Shown here: positions 1 to 9,657 of the stretch, piece by piece
Layout: each line of letters starts with the position of its first letter
Numbering within the stretch: the first letter of the stretch is position 1
From: Paludisphaera soli
GTDB lineage: Bacteria; Planctomycetota; Planctomycetia; Isosphaerales; Isosphaeraceae
Reading direction: 5' to 3'
NCBI RefSeq assembly: GCF_011064595.1
Contig: NZ_JAALJI010000023.1
Location: 60,147-124,146, forward strand
DNA: 64,000 bases
The notes under the pieces: model-generated
Database searches by the model: none
What the model was told of the DNA's origin: nothing
Seen by the model: only the letters and a program-made list of their open reading frames with translations
Program-made: the position numbers and the translations under genes

Positions 1-439
1 CGGGGTGGCCGGGGTAGCAGATGATGGTGATCATGCCGCCGGGGGTCGTCAGGTCGAGGGCGGCTGAGAGGGCGGGGAGGGTGGTCGCCGGCCGGGTGGC
101 GACGTTGTGGTCGCCCCCCGGCCAGTAGCCGAGGTTGAACATCACCGCGCGGGGGCGTCGGCCCGGCGCGCGCTCGGCGAGGACCTCGGCCAGGCGCTCG
201 TGGCCGGTGCGCACCAGGATGACGCGGTCGGCGGCCCCAGGCGAGGTCAGCTTCGCGGCGGCGGCGTCGAGGGCCTCCTGCTGGAGGTCGAAGCCGATCA
301 CCAGGCCCCTGGGCCCGACCCGACCGGCCAGGATGGCGGTGTCCCGGCCGTTGCCGACGGTGGCGTCGACCGCCAGGTCGCCCGGCTTGAGGACCCGCTC
401 GACCCACGCGTGGGCTTGGTTGAGGATCGGGTGGAACAC
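1..439 (-). CDS. Class I SAM-dependent methyltransferase, YtqB/MnmM-like (3' part outside window)
   Basis: The reading frame runs off the left edge, so the C-terminus is missing; 146 codons are present. The N-terminus has the SAM-binding motif DATVGNGRDTAIL, followed by GFDLQQEAL and later VMFNLGYWPGGD. These are typical of the rRNA_methylase (PF06962) family, which includes YtqB/MnmM, a tRNA wobble-uridine methyltransferase. The start is a GTG at 439, four bases after the stop of the upstream isomerase gene, so the two are probably co-transcribed. Family assignment is from motifs. The exact substrate is inferred only. Confidence 0.75.
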   Translation of the reverse strand, partial: MFHPILNQAHAWVERVLKPGDLAVDATVGNGRDTAILAGRVGPRGLVIGFDLQQEALDAAAAKLTSPGAADRVILVRTGHERLAEVLAERAPGRRPRAVMFNLGYWPGGDHNVATRPATTLPALSAALDLTTPGGMITIICYPGHP

Positions 440-443
440 GGCT

Positions 444-1388
444 TTAGGACCCGGCCCGGGGCGGGGCCGAGATCCCCTCGATGAGGGCCTTCATCTTCCG
501 CACGCCGGTCGCCGCCACGACGGCCGGGTCCTGCGCCCAGTACTCTCGGTTGAACACTTCCAGCGAGAGCATGACGCGGAACCCCCGCTCGGCGAGCGAT
601 TCCAGGATCGGGCGGATCGGCGCGACGCCGTCGCCGGGGTAGACGCGGTCCGAGTCGTTCAGCTTCGACGGGTCGGGCACGGCCGGGTAGTCGTTCATGT
701 GCAGCACGGGGACGGCCGCGGGCCCCAGGAGCTTGAGCCCCTCGAACGACGAGCCCCCGCGGTGGAGGTGGTAGACGTCGGGCAGGATGCAGGCGTCGGG
801 GTGCCCGGCGGCGATGGCGACGTAAACCGCCTCGGCCAGGTTGCCGAGGGTCTTCGAGAAGCCCCAGACCTCGACCTCGGGGACGACGCCGAAGCCCTCG
901 CTCAGCTCCAGGAGCGCCCGGTAGCGCTCGGCCAGCCGGGGCAGTTCGACCGCGGCGTCGGTCGCGCCGGCGGCGGGGGCGGCGACGCGCTTGGCGCCGA
1001 TCTTCTGGAGGGTGTCCAGCGAACGCTTCGCGGCTTCGAGGCCCTTGCGGCGGCGTTCGGGGTCGTCGACGCCCCATTCGAAGAAGTCGATGGCGCTCTC
1101 GACCGAGATCCCCGAGTCGCGCAGCCGCTTGCCCAGGTCTTCGAGCGAGCCGCCGCCGTCCTTGTAGCGGTTGATCTCGTCCAGCCAGGGCTCCAGCCCG
1201 CCGTAGCCGGCCTTCGCGGCGAGGTCGACGATCTCGACGATCCCCAGCTTCTGGCCCCGGATCGTGGCCGTGTTCAGGCCGAGCAGGAACGGGCCTTCGG
1301 TCGCGGATTGCTCGGCGGCGGCCCGCCGGGGCGAGAAGCCCAGCAGGGAAGAGGCCGCGACGCCCGCCAGGGCGGCCCGCCGGTTCAT
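444..1388 (-). CDS. Sugar phosphate isomerase/epimerase-like TIM-barrel protein with twin-arginine-type leader
   Basis: 314 residues. The start MNRRAALAGVAASSLLG is a twin-arginine-like export signal (residues 1 to about 25), common in planctomycete secreted TIM-barrel proteins. The body reads as a xylose-isomerase-like (AP_endonuc_2) barrel: GLEPWLDEINRY, VPEVEVWG, CILPDVYHLHRGG, VLHMNDYPAVP and MLSLEVFNREYW carry the acidic and His residues expected for metal binding at strand ends. An ATG 12 codons upstream (1424) is possible, but a GGGGAC element sits just before 1388. It is followed directly by the methyltransferase gene. The substrate cannot be named. Confidence 0.82.
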   Translation of the reverse strand: MNRRAALAGVAASSLLGFSPRRAAAEQSATEGPFLLGLNTATIRGQKLGIVEIVDLAAKAGYGGLEPWLDEINRYKDGGGSLEDLGKRLRDSGISVESAIDFFEWGVDDPERRRKGLEAAKRSLDTLQKIGAKRVAAPAAGATDAAVELPRLAERYRALLELSEGFGVVPEVEVWGFSKTLGNLAEAVYVAIAAGHPDACILPDVYHLHRGGSSFEGLKLLGPAAVPVLHMNDYPAVPDPSKLNDSDRVYPGDGVAPIRPILESLAERGFRVMLSLEVFNREYWAQDPAVVAATGVRKMKALIEGISAPPRAGS

Positions 1389-1558
1389 CGCGATCGGTCC
1401 CCGTGTCGAATCTTCCGAGGTCATGGAGGCGCACCCGTTTGGCTGGGGGAGGGATCCGGTGCAGGTCGGGCCGGCCTCGCGGGAGGCGCGAGGCGGCGCG
1501 ACGACGCCCGTGGATTCTAAACCACGCGCCGGGGCGGCCGCAGCAGGAATCCGCAGCT

Positions 1559-2332
1559 TCAGGCCCCCAGGTCGCGCGCCAGGCCCCGCCGGGCCTCCTC
1601 GATGCACTCGGCGATCCGGTCGCGGATCAGGGCGGTGACGGCCCGGGGCTCCAGGCCCACCAGGTCTTCGGGGAGGATCGGGGGGCCGTAGTGGACGCGC
1701 AACGGATAGGGCCGGGGGAAGATCCGGCCTCGCGGCCAGGCGCGGAAGGTCCCGGCGAGCCCCGCGGGGACGACGGGCACGGCCGCGCGGGCGACGAGCA
1801 GGGCGATGCCCGGCTTCAGCTCCTTCAACTCGCCGTCCGGGCTCCGGGTCCCTTCGGGGAAGAGGGTGACCACGCCGCCGGACCGCAGCCGCTTGAGCGT
1901 CTCCTTCATGCCCGAGGCCCCCATCCCCTCGCGCTGGATCGGGAAGCCGCCGATCGAGCGGATCAGGGGGCCGAGCACCGGCAGGAACAGGGTCGAACGC
2001 GCCACGTAGTTCAACGGCCTGCGCACGCCGACGCCCAGGATGAAGACGTCGAGATAGCTGAGGTGGTTGGAGACCAGGACGACGCCGCCGGTCTCGGGCA
2101 TGTTCCGCCAGCCGGTCGACCGCCAGCCGCCGAACGCGGCCAGCCAGGTGGCCGCCAGCGCCCTCACCAGCCGGTACCAGATCAGGGCGAGCCGGGACCG
2201 ATCCCCCTGGGGGGACTCGCGACCCGCCCGGACCCGGCCTCGGCTCCGGTCCCGGCCCGGGGGGGCGGCGTCGGGGCCGCTCGGGGGGGGCGTGGCGTCG
2301 TCGTCCGGGGGGGGCGTGGCGTCGGCGTTCAT
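1559..2332 (-). CDS. 1-acylglycerol-3-phosphate O-acyltransferase (PlsC family)
   Basis: 257 residues. PlsC acyltransferases move an acyl chain onto lysophosphatidic acid at the inner membrane. The catalytic HX4D motif is visible as NHLSYLD (His90, Asp95) and the phosphate-binding motif as FPEGTRS (about residues 158-164). The first 40 residues are a Pro/Asp-rich, apparently disordered extension not needed for the fold. The ATG overlaps the stop of the cytidylate kinase gene by four bases (ATGA), so the two are translationally coupled. The cmk-plsC order is common in bacteria. Confidence 0.88.
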   Translation of the reverse strand: MNADATPPPDDDATPPPSGPDAAPPGRDRSRGRVRAGRESPQGDRSRLALIWYRLVRALAATWLAAFGGWRSTGWRNMPETGGVVLVSNHLSYLDVFILGVGVRRPLNYVARSTLFLPVLGPLIRSIGGFPIQREGMGASGMKETLKRLRSGGVVTLFPEGTRSPDGELKELKPGIALLVARAAVPVVPAGLAGTFRAWPRGRIFPRPYPLRVHYGPPILPEDLVGLEPRAVTALIRDRIAECIEEARRGLARDLGA

Positions 2333-2982
2333 GGCGAGGGGAGGACTTTCCGGTGCAAGAGGGCGACCACCTCATCGATGGTCATCCCGGTCGTGTCGAT
2401 GGTCTCGGCGTCGGCGGCCGGCCTCATCGGGGCGATGGCCCGCGAGGCGTCGCGGGCGTCGCGGGCCCGCTGGTCGGCGAGCACGGCTTCCAGGTCGGAG
2501 TCGGCCCCCTTCGCCCGGAGTTCCTCGTGGCGACGGCGGGCCCGCTCCAGGTCGGAGGCGGTCACGAAGAACTTGCGGAAGGCGTCCGGGAAGACGATCG
2601 TCCCCTGGTCGCGGCCCTCGGTCACCACGTCGTCCCGGTCGGCGACGGCGCGCTGCCAGGCGACGAGGCGGCCGCGGACGGCCGCGCAGTCGGCGATGAA
2701 CCGAGTGGCCCGGGTCACGGCCACGTCCCGGACGGCCTGCGAGACGTCCTCGCCGGCGAGCAGGACCCGGCCGGGGGGGAAGGCGGCGTCGAGGCCGGCG
2801 GCCAGGCGGTCCAGGGCGTCGGGGTCCTCCAGGTCGGTCCCCGCCCGCAGGGCCGCCAGGGTGACGACCCGGTACATGGCCCCGGTGTCCAGGAACCGCC
2901 AACCCAGGCGCCCGGCCAGCAGCCGGGCGACCGTGCTCTTGCCGGCCCCGGCGGGGCCGTCGATGGTCACGACGCGATGCAC
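2329..2982 (-). CDS. cmk: Cytidylate kinase
   Basis: 217 residues, normal length for bacterial (d)CMP kinase, which phosphorylates CMP and dCMP using ATP. The P-loop GPAGAGKST is at residues 9-17, followed by FLDTGAMYRVV, the substrate-binding segment. Later come VTEGRDQGTIVFPDA, matching the family GRDxGT motif, and RARDARDASRAIAPMRPA, the LID-region arginines. It overlaps the downstream acyltransferase gene by four bases. Confidence 0.95.
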   Translation of the reverse strand: MHRVVTIDGPAGAGKSTVARLLAGRLGWRFLDTGAMYRVVTLAALRAGTDLEDPDALDRLAAGLDAAFPPGRVLLAGEDVSQAVRDVAVTRATRFIADCAAVRGRLVAWQRAVADRDDVVTEGRDQGTIVFPDAFRKFFVTASDLERARRRHEELRAKGADSDLEAVLADQRARDARDASRAIAPMRPAADAETIDTTGMTIDEVVALLHRKVLPSP

Positions 2983-3134
2983 GAGAGGGGGGTCCTGGGG
3001 TTGATCGGCCCGCGGCGGCGCCGCGGCTGGACCCCTATTGTCCTCGTCGGGCCGCGAACTTCAAGGAGCCGCCCCGCGAGGCCGGGGTCGGCCGCGCGGG
3101 GCGGGGGTGTGTTCCGGGGGGTGGGCGGACGGGC

Positions 3135-3593
3135 TCAGGCCGTGGGGCCGGTCGCGGCGGGGGGCGGGTCGGCGATCCGCTGCCGGCCGGCGAACCCGGC
3201 GTCCAGCTCGTGCCAGTGGGCGACCTGGGCCTCGCCCAGCCGCCAGCAGAGGTAGACCTCGCGGCCGTCCATCAGGCTGGGGAAGTCGCACAGGCCGTCG
3301 AGATTCCGCAGCTCCACGCCCAGCCGGCGCAGCTCGTCGTGGAACGTGTTGAGCCGTTCCTCCTCGGCCTCCAGCTCGTTCTGGAACTGGGTCATCTCCT
3401 CGGAGTAGAGGTCCTCGGAGTTCCGCTTGCGCTCGCGGCTGACGCGGGCGAGCCGCTGCTGCAGCTCCTCGACCACGCCGTTCTGGCGGACGATGTCGGA
3501 CACGATGGCCCGGACCAGCGGGAGGGCCCGGTTGGCCTCCTCAATGCTGTAATATCTCTTTCGCGTATCCCGAAGGGGTGTCGTCGCGGCCAT
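3135..3593 (-). CDS. DUF2203 family protein
   Basis: 152 residues starting MAATTPLRDTRKRYYS. The N-terminal YYSIEEANRALPLVRAIV, a long charged coiled coil (about residues 30-95), then LRRLGVELRNLDGLCDFPS and VYLCWRLGEAQVAHWHE are the DUF2203 pattern. The function of the family is unknown. The start at 3593 is chosen because GAGGA lies seven bases upstream and the family begins near the YYSIEEA segment. A strong promoter lies about 250 bases upstream, leaving a long untranslated leader. Confidence 0.85.
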   Translation of the reverse strand: MAATTPLRDTRKRYYSIEEANRALPLVRAIVSDIVRQNGVVEELQQRLARVSRERKRNSEDLYSEEMTQFQNELEAEEERLNTFHDELRRLGVELRNLDGLCDFPSLMDGREVYLCWRLGEAQVAHWHELDAGFAGRQRIADPPPAATGPTA

Positions 3594-3843
3594 GGGAACG
3601 TCCTCGCAACCAAGGGATGAAAGCGGATGAGATCGGTGCCGGAGTGCCGAAGCGTCGGCGATCGCCTCCCCTTCCGCGAATCGGGCGCCGAACGCGCTCG
3701 GACGACTCGACAAAGGGACTTCGGGCCTCCGTCGCGATGAATCCCCCCTCCCGGCTCGGCGTTCGAGGAGAACCCGCGGACTCGTTCCGGGCTCCCATTT
3801 CCGGCGGGGATTCCGACCACCTTCCTGGCTGATTCACCGATAC

Positions 3844-3871
3844 ATTATAGGAACGGACGCCTTGACAGCAA
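3844..3871 (-). promoter_or_regulatory. Sigma70-type promoter for the DUF2203 gene, with long leader
   Basis: On the minus strand a perfect TATAAT (3849-3844) lies 16 bases after TTGCTG (3871-3866). Transcription would start near 3837, about 240 bases before the ATG at 3593. The 347-base gap 3594-3940 holds this promoter and the leader. I see no gene, no clear riboswitch and no small RNA in it. Confidence 0.6.
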
Positions 3872-3940
3872 GTTTACGCGAGATTCCCCTCATGCGTGTC
3901 GGGCGTGTCGCGGAATTGCTCAGGGCAGCGCCGATCCTCA

Positions 3941-5695
3941 TCATCGGGCCCCCTCCCGGAGGCTGGCGAGACGCTCGGCGATCTGGGGGAGCGGGGCGGT
4001 GTTGAAGACGTCCTCCTTGGTGAGCCAGGCGCGTCGGGCGACGTCCACGCCGTAGCGGAGGTCGCCCAGGCCGGCGACGGAGTGGGCGTCCGGGTTGATC
4101 ACGATCGTCACCCCTTTCTTGCGGGCCCGGCGGCAGTGGACGGCGTCGAGATCCAGGCGGTAGGGGCTGGCGTTGATCTCGATCATCGTCCGATGCTCGG
4201 CCGCCGCGTCGATGACGGCGTCGAGGTCGACCTCGTAGGACGCCCGCGAGAGCAGCAGCCGGCCGGTGGCGTGGCCGAGCATGGTGACGTGGGGGTTGGC
4301 GATCGCCCGGATGATCCGCGCGGTCATCTCGGCCCTGGACATCTTGAACCGCGAGTGGACGCTCGCCACGACGTAGTCGAAGCCGGCGAGGACGTCGTCC
4401 GGGAAATCGAGCGAGCCGTCGCCGAGGATGTCGCACTCGGTCCCCTTGAACAGCCGGAAGTCGTCGCCGAAGCCGGCGTTGAGGGCGTCGATCCTCGCCC
4501 ACTGCTCGCGGACGCGCTCGATGGTCAGGCCGCGCGCCATGGCCAGCGACCGCGAGTGGTCGCCGATGCCGAGGTACTGGAGCCCCATCGCGCGGGCGCC
4601 CTCGGCCATCTCTTCGAGGGTGGCGTCGCCGTCGCTCCAGTCGGAGTGGCAGTGGAAGGTCCCGGTCAGGTCCCCGGGCTCGATCAGGCGGGGGAGCGAG
4701 CCGGACTCGGCCGCGTCGAACTCGCCGGCGTCCTCGCGAAGCTCGGGGGGGACGTAGTCCAGGTCGAGGGCGCGGAACAGCTCGGGCTCGTCGCGGCAGG
4801 CCACCCCCTTCGCCCCGTCCTTCGCGGCGCTCAGGGCGTATTCGTTGAGCGAGAGCCCCCGCGCCAGGGCCCGTTTCCGCATGGCGATGTTGTGGGCCTT
4901 GGAGCCGGTGAAGTAGTGGAGGGCGAACGCGAACTGGTCGTCGGCCACCCCGCGCAGGTCGCACTGGACGAACTGGTCGGTCCGGAAGCCGGGGAGGAGC
5001 ACGCTGGCCTTGGTGGGGCCGTGGCCGAGGACCTTGGCGACCTGCGGGAGCTTCACGAAGGCGTCGAGGACCGGGCCGGGCTCGTCCGCGGCGAACAGCA
5101 CGTCGAGGTCGCCGACCGTCTCGGCCCGGCGGCGGAGGCTGCCGCAGGCCTCGGCGCGGGTCACGCCGGGGCGTCCCCGGACGAATTCGAGGATCGGCGC
5201 GACCAGGGCGAGGGCCTCGTGCCGGAGGATCCGCCCGCCGGTCGTCTCCAGGAAGCCGATCCCTTCGAGGATGTTGGCCTCGGTCTTGGCGCCGAAGCCC
5301 TTGACCTTGGCGATCCGGCCCGATTCCCCGGCGGCGCGGAGGTCGGCCAGGCTCTTGACGTCCAGGGCCTCGTGCAGGGCCTTGATCTTCTTGGGGCCGA
5401 CCCCCGGCACCCGCAAGAGGGCCAGCAGCCCCGGCGGGGTCTGGGCCCGGAGCTTCTCGTAGGCGGGGAGGCTCCCCGTGGTGGCGAGCTGGACGACCTT
5501 GGCGTGGAGCGTCTCGCCGATCCCCGGCACCTCGGCGAGGCTGCCGTCGGCGATCATCTCGGTCAGGTCCCCCGGCAGCCCGCGCAGCGCCTGCGCCGCG
5601 TTGTGATACGCGCGGCAGCGGAAGGGGTTCTCCCCCTGGACTTCCAGGATCGTCCCCATGTCGTCCAGGACCTGGGCGATCTTCGCGGTCTCCAT
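3941..5695 (-). CDS. polX: DNA polymerase/3'-5' exonuclease PolX (family X, with PHP domain)
   Basis: 584 residues, standard length for bacterial PolX, which acts in base-excision and gap-filling repair. In order: an N-terminal 8-kDa-like domain; helix-hairpin-helix segments at VPGIGETLHAK (about 56-66) and VPGVGPKKIKALHEA (about 96-110); the nucleotidyltransferase core with GSLRRR (185-190) and the metal-binding DLD (196-198). The C-terminal PHP domain begins FHCHSDWSDGD (His348, His350) and continues with GIGDHS, VASVHSRF, EINASP and NPDAHS, all metal-ligand motifs. No key residue appears to be missing. Confidence 0.95.
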   Translation of the reverse strand: METAKIAQVLDDMGTILEVQGENPFRCRAYHNAAQALRGLPGDLTEMIADGSLAEVPGIGETLHAKVVQLATTGSLPAYEKLRAQTPPGLLALLRVPGVGPKKIKALHEALDVKSLADLRAAGESGRIAKVKGFGAKTEANILEGIGFLETTGGRILRHEALALVAPILEFVRGRPGVTRAEACGSLRRRAETVGDLDVLFAADEPGPVLDAFVKLPQVAKVLGHGPTKASVLLPGFRTDQFVQCDLRGVADDQFAFALHYFTGSKAHNIAMRKRALARGLSLNEYALSAAKDGAKGVACRDEPELFRALDLDYVPPELREDAGEFDAAESGSLPRLIEPGDLTGTFHCHSDWSDGDATLEEMAEGARAMGLQYLGIGDHSRSLAMARGLTIERVREQWARIDALNAGFGDDFRLFKGTECDILGDGSLDFPDDVLAGFDYVVASVHSRFKMSRAEMTARIIRAIANPHVTMLGHATGRLLLSRASYEVDLDAVIDAAAEHRTMIEINASPYRLDLDAVHCRRARKKGVTIVINPDAHSVAGLGDLRYGVDVARRAWLTKEDVFNTAPLPQIAERLASLREGAR

Positions 5696-5758
5696 CCGTG
5701 AATGCTCCGTTTCAACCTCGGCGCACCGACGGGGGGGCGATCCGCGACCAGGTTGGTC

Positions 5759-8700
5759 CTAGTCCCCCGAGGGCCATCTCGGCGGCGACGGCTCGGGGAC
5801 CGAGTGGTCCTGCTTCCACCAATGCCGCACCGCTTCCAGGCGATGATAGTTCATCACGCGCTCGAATTCCCGGGTGTAGTACGCCTTCCGGGTCTCGGCG
5901 TCCGTCTCGTCGTCCGGGCCCGGTCCGCTGAGGTTGAAGCCCGCCTGGTGGTTGATCCACTCGGTGTGGGCGAGCATCAGCACGGTCGTCTCGTCGATCG
6001 GCGTGAGCTCGTCGTCGATCGCCCGGGCGACGACGGGTCCCAACTGGTCCACCCGGGGCCTCCTGGGGGCGTCGAAGAGGTCGCTCACGAGCTTCCGCGC
6101 GTTCGGGTCCCGGAACAGCTCCGGCACGCGCCCCGCGAGGCGTGCGTCCTCGGCGCCCCGGTTCATCGCCGCCTGCTTCCCCGCGGCGGGCTCGTGGGGC
6201 GTCGGCGAGAAGCGTTCGAGGATCGCCCCGAGGTCGGCGAAGCGGCCGTGGAGCCGCGAGGCCAGCTCGTCGATCGCATCCGGGTCGGCCGGGAGCGTCC
6301 GCTCGTCGGCGGGATTGAGGAGGTCGGCGAACCGCAGCCCGTAGGTCAGGGCGGTGGCCTTCGGCTCGTCGCCGCGTCGGGGCTTCAGCGCCTTTTCGAA
6401 GAAAGCTCGGTCCTTCGCGTAATTGCGGAGCATCAGCGTGTACGCCCGGCGCCCCAGCGCGTCCTGGGGCTTCTCGGACGGGTTGGGGAGCGGGTCGGGG
6501 ATGGCGTCGTCGATGGCGCGTCGCTCGTCGGTCGTGAGGTACCAGGACATCGGGACGTCGCTCGCGCCGGCCGCCGTGGAGGGGTCGGCGAGGCCCGGCC
6601 AGCGCCGACGCGCCTGCTCGTCGAAGTCGCCGGTGGCGGCGGACCCCGTGCTGAGGTAGGCGGAGTTCTCGAAGACGGCGGTGGCGACGAAGCTGGGGCC
6701 GGCGCCCATCCTGCGGAACACCTCGTTGACGGCGATCGACTCCTGGTCGTTGCGGAAGGTGGTGGTGGAGTAGCGGGCCCGGAGGATCGCGTCGCTGACG
6801 CTGCCGAACAGGCCGGCGCCCTGGAAGAGCTTGTCGAAGAAGCCCTTGGCCTCCGAGGGGACCCCCACCCGGTCGCGCTTGCTCACCGCGTCGCGGATCT
6901 GGAGCACCAGGACGCCCGACGTGTGCCGCCGGATCCACTCGCGATTCTGGAGCAGCCAGGCGTTGGCCAGGTGCACCCCGTAGTTGTCGTAGTAGCCGGC
7001 GTCGACGACGCGCAGGGGCGGGTTCGTCGGGAGGTTGACGGCCGGCGAGACGAACGGGAAGGTCGCGCTCATGCGGGCCGCGGCCGCCAGGGTGAGGTCG
7101 GGCATCACCTTCGGGTCGAGCTTGAACAGCTCCAGGGCCGAGATCGAGAACGAGTTGCGGGAGGTCCCGTCGTTGTCGTTGTCCAGGTCGTTCTGCCGGG
7201 CGACGGGGATCGGCCACTCGTCGAGCACGCGCCGCCGGAGCTCGTCCGGGGCCTCCCCGGGATCCGGGGCGAACTCCTGATGGCCCTTCAGGTCGAGGTT
7301 CGAGATCAGGAGCCGGCGGCCGTCGTCGACGATCATGGGCGAGAAGATCAGCGACGGGACCTTCCCCTGCGATTCCGCGTCGCGGAGCTGGGAGAAGGTG
7401 AGGCTGTGGATCTGGCGCCACTCGCGCTCCAGGACGAGCCCGCGGTCGTCGGCCGCCCAGCCGGGGAGCCGGGGGAGGAGCATCCGCCAGGGGGCCTGCA
7501 GCGCGATGAACGACGCGACCCTGTCCAGGCTCTTGGGGGGGATGCGGTCCTGGTCGAGCTGGAAATCGAGCGGGGCACCCCTCGGGCCCTTGCCGAGGAC
7601 GGCGGACTCGTAGTAGGCCATGGCGACCATGCCCCCCGAGGCCCCCGTGATCAGGCGGACGTGGTCGTGGAAGTTCTCCAGGCCGGGATGCTTGCCCAGC
7701 CGGTCGAGGACCGTCGCCGCCCAGTAGGCCGAGCGGATCGCCCCGCCGGAGACGCAGATCAGGACCAGCTTCGGCTTCGAGATCCCCTCGCCCTCGCATC
7801 GACAATCCTCCAGGCGGCGCTCCCAGGCCTCCAGGACGGTCCGATTGTCCAGCAGACCGGTGGGCGTCCCCAGGCGGTCCCGATCGCTCGCCAGCTCGAG
7901 GATGTCGTACGGGTAGACCCGGCTGATGACCTTCGAGAGGCGGTCGCGGGAGGCGAAGCTCCGGTAGTCGAGGCCCTCGAACTGCTCCTTGAACGGCTCG
8001 TAGTTCGCCAGCAAAATCCAGAACAGTAGCGAGGCGGTGACCAGGACCCGGCGCGGGATCTGGAGGGGGCCGGGGCCGGCCGCGGCGGCGACGCCGAGCT
8101 GCAGGGCGAGGCAGCCGGTCAGGAAGAAGAGCCCGGCGAGCGCCAGCGCCGGGGCCTCGGGCGCCTCGATCCGCCAGGCCAGGGCGCATCCCGCGGCCAA
8201 GGACGACACGGCCGCCGCCCAGGGCTTCCAGGGCTCGGCCCCGGGCGCGACCCGCTCGATCATCCCGAAGGCCGCGACCGAATAGAGCGCCGCCAGCATC
8301 AGCACCTCCTGCGGCGTGATCGGCTCGCCCTCCCGGAGCTGGAGCGGGAAGAGGAAGATCAGGATCGCCAGCAGCGAGCCGAACAGGTAGTAGACCGGCC
8401 TCGGGTCGTGCAGCTCGTAGACCACCTGCGCCGTCGCCAGCAGGCCGAGCAGGGCGAAGATCGCGAAGGCGGGGAAGGCGAACGAGTTTCGGATCGTCAG
8501 CAGGCCGCAGAGGCAGACGAGCAGGGCCACCGCGAGCGCCGCCAGGCCGTCGGCCAGCTTGAGCTGACTCAAGGCCCTCCGCGACGCGGCCAGCGCCGGG
8601 ACGCTGGCCGCGAACAGGAGGAAGCCCGCCACGTAACGCGGCGGGTCGCTCTCCGCCGAGCTCAGCCCCAGGAACAGGTAGCTCGCGAAGACGACCAGCA

Positions 8701-9535
8701 GATATTGGCGGAACCCTCCCGAAGTCCATGCGCCGGTCGCGCCCGCGAGGCCGCTCACGATGGAGCTCAGGCGCAGGAGCAGCTTGACGAGGAGGACGCC
8801 CGAGAGCACCCCGAGCACCCAGGCCGTGAGGCCGACGGCGTAGCAGCCCCAGTCGTTCCGGACGTTCCCCTGGATCGGCAGGCTCAGCGGCCAGTCCTGC
8901 GCGGCGTTCACGCCCCAGGGGACGTAGGCGAAGGTCCGCGGGAAGAGCGCCGGCAGGCTGATCAGCACCAGGAAGGGGAGCCTCGCGAACCGCAGGAAGA
9001 GGCCCAGCTTCCGCCTCCCGACCTGGTTGAGGGGCAGGTTCAGCCAGGACTTGTGGCCGTACCTGCAGCCGTAGCGTTGCAGGAAGCCCACCATCGCCGC
9101 GAGGTCCCGGTTCGACCCCGCCGCCGCCACGCCGAACTCCAGGTAATACGCGTTCACGCCGAGCATCGCCAGAAGGAGCGTCGCCCCCAGCGCGGAGAGG
9201 AAGCGGGTGGAAGGGGACTCGTTCCAGATCAGGTTCGGGATCCCCAGGCCGACGCCCAGCAGCCCCCAGATCATCAGCACCGTCAGGAAGAGGACGAGGG
9301 CCTGCCCGAGGTGGGCCAGGAGATAGCGGGCGAGCATCGGGATGAATCGCAGGTAGGAGGCCGTCAGCGCGGTCAGCACGAGCGACATCGCGGCGAGGCT
9401 GTAGCGGTCCGCGAAGGCCCGCGTCGCCGACCCCGACGACGCCAACTCCTGCGTCAGGGGGACCCCGAGCACCAGCAGCGGCGCGAACACGAACGCCATG
9501 AGCCGCATCGCCACGCGGCGCCAGTCTTTCGGCAT
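5759..9535 (-). CDS. Very large membrane-anchored patatin-like phospholipase
   Basis: About 1258 residues, far longer than stand-alone patatins (300-400). Roughly the first 500 residues are a polytopic membrane domain with many hydrophobic helices. A cytosolic or periplasmic patatin-like domain follows: oxyanion loop SGGAIRSAYW, nucleophile elbow GASGGM (Ser about 633) and catalytic-dyad region DAGYYDNYG (Asp about 845). Patatins are serine lipases that release fatty acids from phospholipids. The start at 9535 is preferred to a GTG at 9577 because AGGGAAG lies just upstream. No neighbour gives a pathway clue. Confidence 0.8.
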   Translation of the reverse strand: MPKDWRRVAMRLMAFVFAPLLVLGVPLTQELASSGSATRAFADRYSLAAMSLVLTALTASYLRFIPMLARYLLAHLGQALVLFLTVLMIWGLLGVGLGIPNLIWNESPSTRFLSALGATLLLAMLGVNAYYLEFGVAAAGSNRDLAAMVGFLQRYGCRYGHKSWLNLPLNQVGRRKLGLFLRFARLPFLVLISLPALFPRTFAYVPWGVNAAQDWPLSLPIQGNVRNDWGCYAVGLTAWVLGVLSGVLLVKLLLRLSSIVSGLAGATGAWTSGGFRQYLLVVFASYLFLGLSSAESDPPRYVAGFLLFAASVPALAASRRALSQLKLADGLAALAVALLVCLCGLLTIRNSFAFPAFAIFALLGLLATAQVVYELHDPRPVYYLFGSLLAILIFLFPLQLREGEPITPQEVLMLAALYSVAAFGMIERVAPGAEPWKPWAAAVSSLAAGCALAWRIEAPEAPALALAGLFFLTGCLALQLGVAAAAGPGPLQIPRRVLVTASLLFWILLANYEPFKEQFEGLDYRSFASRDRLSKVISRVYPYDILELASDRDRLGTPTGLLDNRTVLEAWERRLEDCRCEGEGISKPKLVLICVSGGAIRSAYWAATVLDRLGKHPGLENFHDHVRLITGASGGMVAMAYYESAVLGKGPRGAPLDFQLDQDRIPPKSLDRVASFIALQAPWRMLLPRLPGWAADDRGLVLEREWRQIHSLTFSQLRDAESQGKVPSLIFSPMIVDDGRRLLISNLDLKGHQEFAPDPGEAPDELRRRVLDEWPIPVARQNDLDNDNDGTSRNSFSISALELFKLDPKVMPDLTLAAAARMSATFPFVSPAVNLPTNPPLRVVDAGYYDNYGVHLANAWLLQNREWIRRHTSGVLVLQIRDAVSKRDRVGVPSEAKGFFDKLFQGAGLFGSVSDAILRARYSTTTFRNDQESIAVNEVFRRMGAGPSFVATAVFENSAYLSTGSAATGDFDEQARRRWPGLADPSTAAGASDVPMSWYLTTDERRAIDDAIPDPLPNPSEKPQDALGRRAYTLMLRNYAKDRAFFEKALKPRRGDEPKATALTYGLRFADLLNPADERTLPADPDAIDELASRLHGRFADLGAILERFSPTPHEPAAGKQAAMNRGAEDARLAGRVPELFRDPNARKLVSDLFDAPRRPRVDQLGPVVARAIDDELTPIDETTVLMLAHTEWINHQAGFNLSGPGPDDETDAETRKAYYTREFERVMNYHRLEAVRHWWKQDHSVPEPSPPRWPSGD

Positions 9536-9657
9536 CGCATCTTCCCTAATCCGCTCGGTCCCACGTCGCCGCTTCACGCTCCGCGGCCCCGAAGCGATAC
9601 GGACGCGACGCCGTCGGCCTTACACCTCCGTCGCCAAAAAATGGGCCCGCCCCCGCG

